Source: Bacteroidota bacterium
Lineage (GTDB): Bacteria; Bacteroidota; Ignavibacteria; Ignavibacteriales; Melioribacteraceae
Direction of reading: 5' to 3'
Assembly (NCBI GenBank): GCA_021812745.1
Contig: JAKAMS010000023.1
Span: 1 to 15,030, forward strand
Length of the DNA stretch: 15,030 nucleotides
Shown: positions 14,996 to 15,030 of the stretch, in pieces
Position numbering within the stretch: position 1 is the first letter of the stretch
Layout: every line of letters starts with the position of its first letter
Program-made: the position numbers and the translations under genes
Notes under the pieces: generated by a model
Databases searched by the model: none
Seen by the model: the letters and a program-made list of their open reading frames with translations, nothing else
What the model was told of the DNA's origin: nothing

Positions 14996-15030
14996 CTTAA
15001 AAATTAGTTATTTGTGATTGGTCGTTAGCG

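Larger units (their letters stand above)
14638..15030 (-). promoter_or_regulatory. Long 5' leader and upstream region of the giant gene
   Basis: This is nearly 400 bases without a convincing long gene. Reading on the minus strand it holds a promoter match (14967-14995), a hairpin (14923-14950), an AT-rich stretch, a seven-codon ORF with strong ribosome site (14723-14760), a T/A-rich unstructured tract (about 14659-14692), and then the main ribosome site (14643-14648). If the promoter is right, the leader is about 320 nt, unusually long. This suggests post-transcriptional control. Confidence 0.5.

Overview
The window looks like chromosome from a member of the Ignavibacteria (Bacteroidota/Chlorobi lineage). 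The strongest clue is the C-terminus of the giant protein, which carries an NYPNPFNPST motif followed by an FlgD-like Ig fold ending in KKMLLTK. This is the type IX secretion (T9SS) sorting-domain style typical of Ignavibacteria and relatives. AT-rich intergenic DNA, a GlsB/YeaQ-type protein and an RRM protein with a Gly-Arg tail fit the same lineage. No tRNA, rRNA, CRISPR array or insertion sequence was seen.

Layout. Bases 1-236 hold the 3' end of an RRM RNA-binding protein gene, closed by a strong terminator. Plus-strand housekeeping or accessory genes follow: a SAM methyltransferase, a DUF3052-type protein translationally coupled to a small membrane protein, then (across a divergent promoter region from a minus-strand secreted thioredoxin-like gene) a SirB1/transglutaminase-like protein and a GlsB/YeaQ-family membrane protein. 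Bases 3740-4480 are the decayed C-terminal remnant of a YyaL/SPATA20 (DUF255) gene. A secreted M28 aminopeptidase with a PA domain ends at 6146 and converges on a minus-strand UDP-N-acetylhexosamine 6-dehydrogenase gene (6331-7671). The convergent gap holds a terminator and two REP-like palindromes.

The right half (8002-14637, minus strand) is one 2211-codon gene for a secreted, repeat-rich beta-helix surface protein. It has a signal peptide, about 1500 residues of Gly/Thr/Val/Asn-rich beta-strand repeats, several Ig/cadherin-like modules and a T9SS sorting domain. Upstream of it is a leader of roughly 320 bases with a good sigma70-like promoter match, a hairpin, and a seven-codon ORF with a near-perfect Shine-Dalgarno (MQTRLPT, stop) whose end is embedded in a small stem. 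This leader is the best candidate for something undescribed.

The genes do not form one pathway. Plausible themes are cell-surface biogenesis (giant adhesin-like protein, nucleotide-sugar dehydrogenase for surface glycans, secreted peptidase, envelope thioredoxin) and unlinked housekeeping functions. All family calls come from motif recognition by eye; no searches were run.
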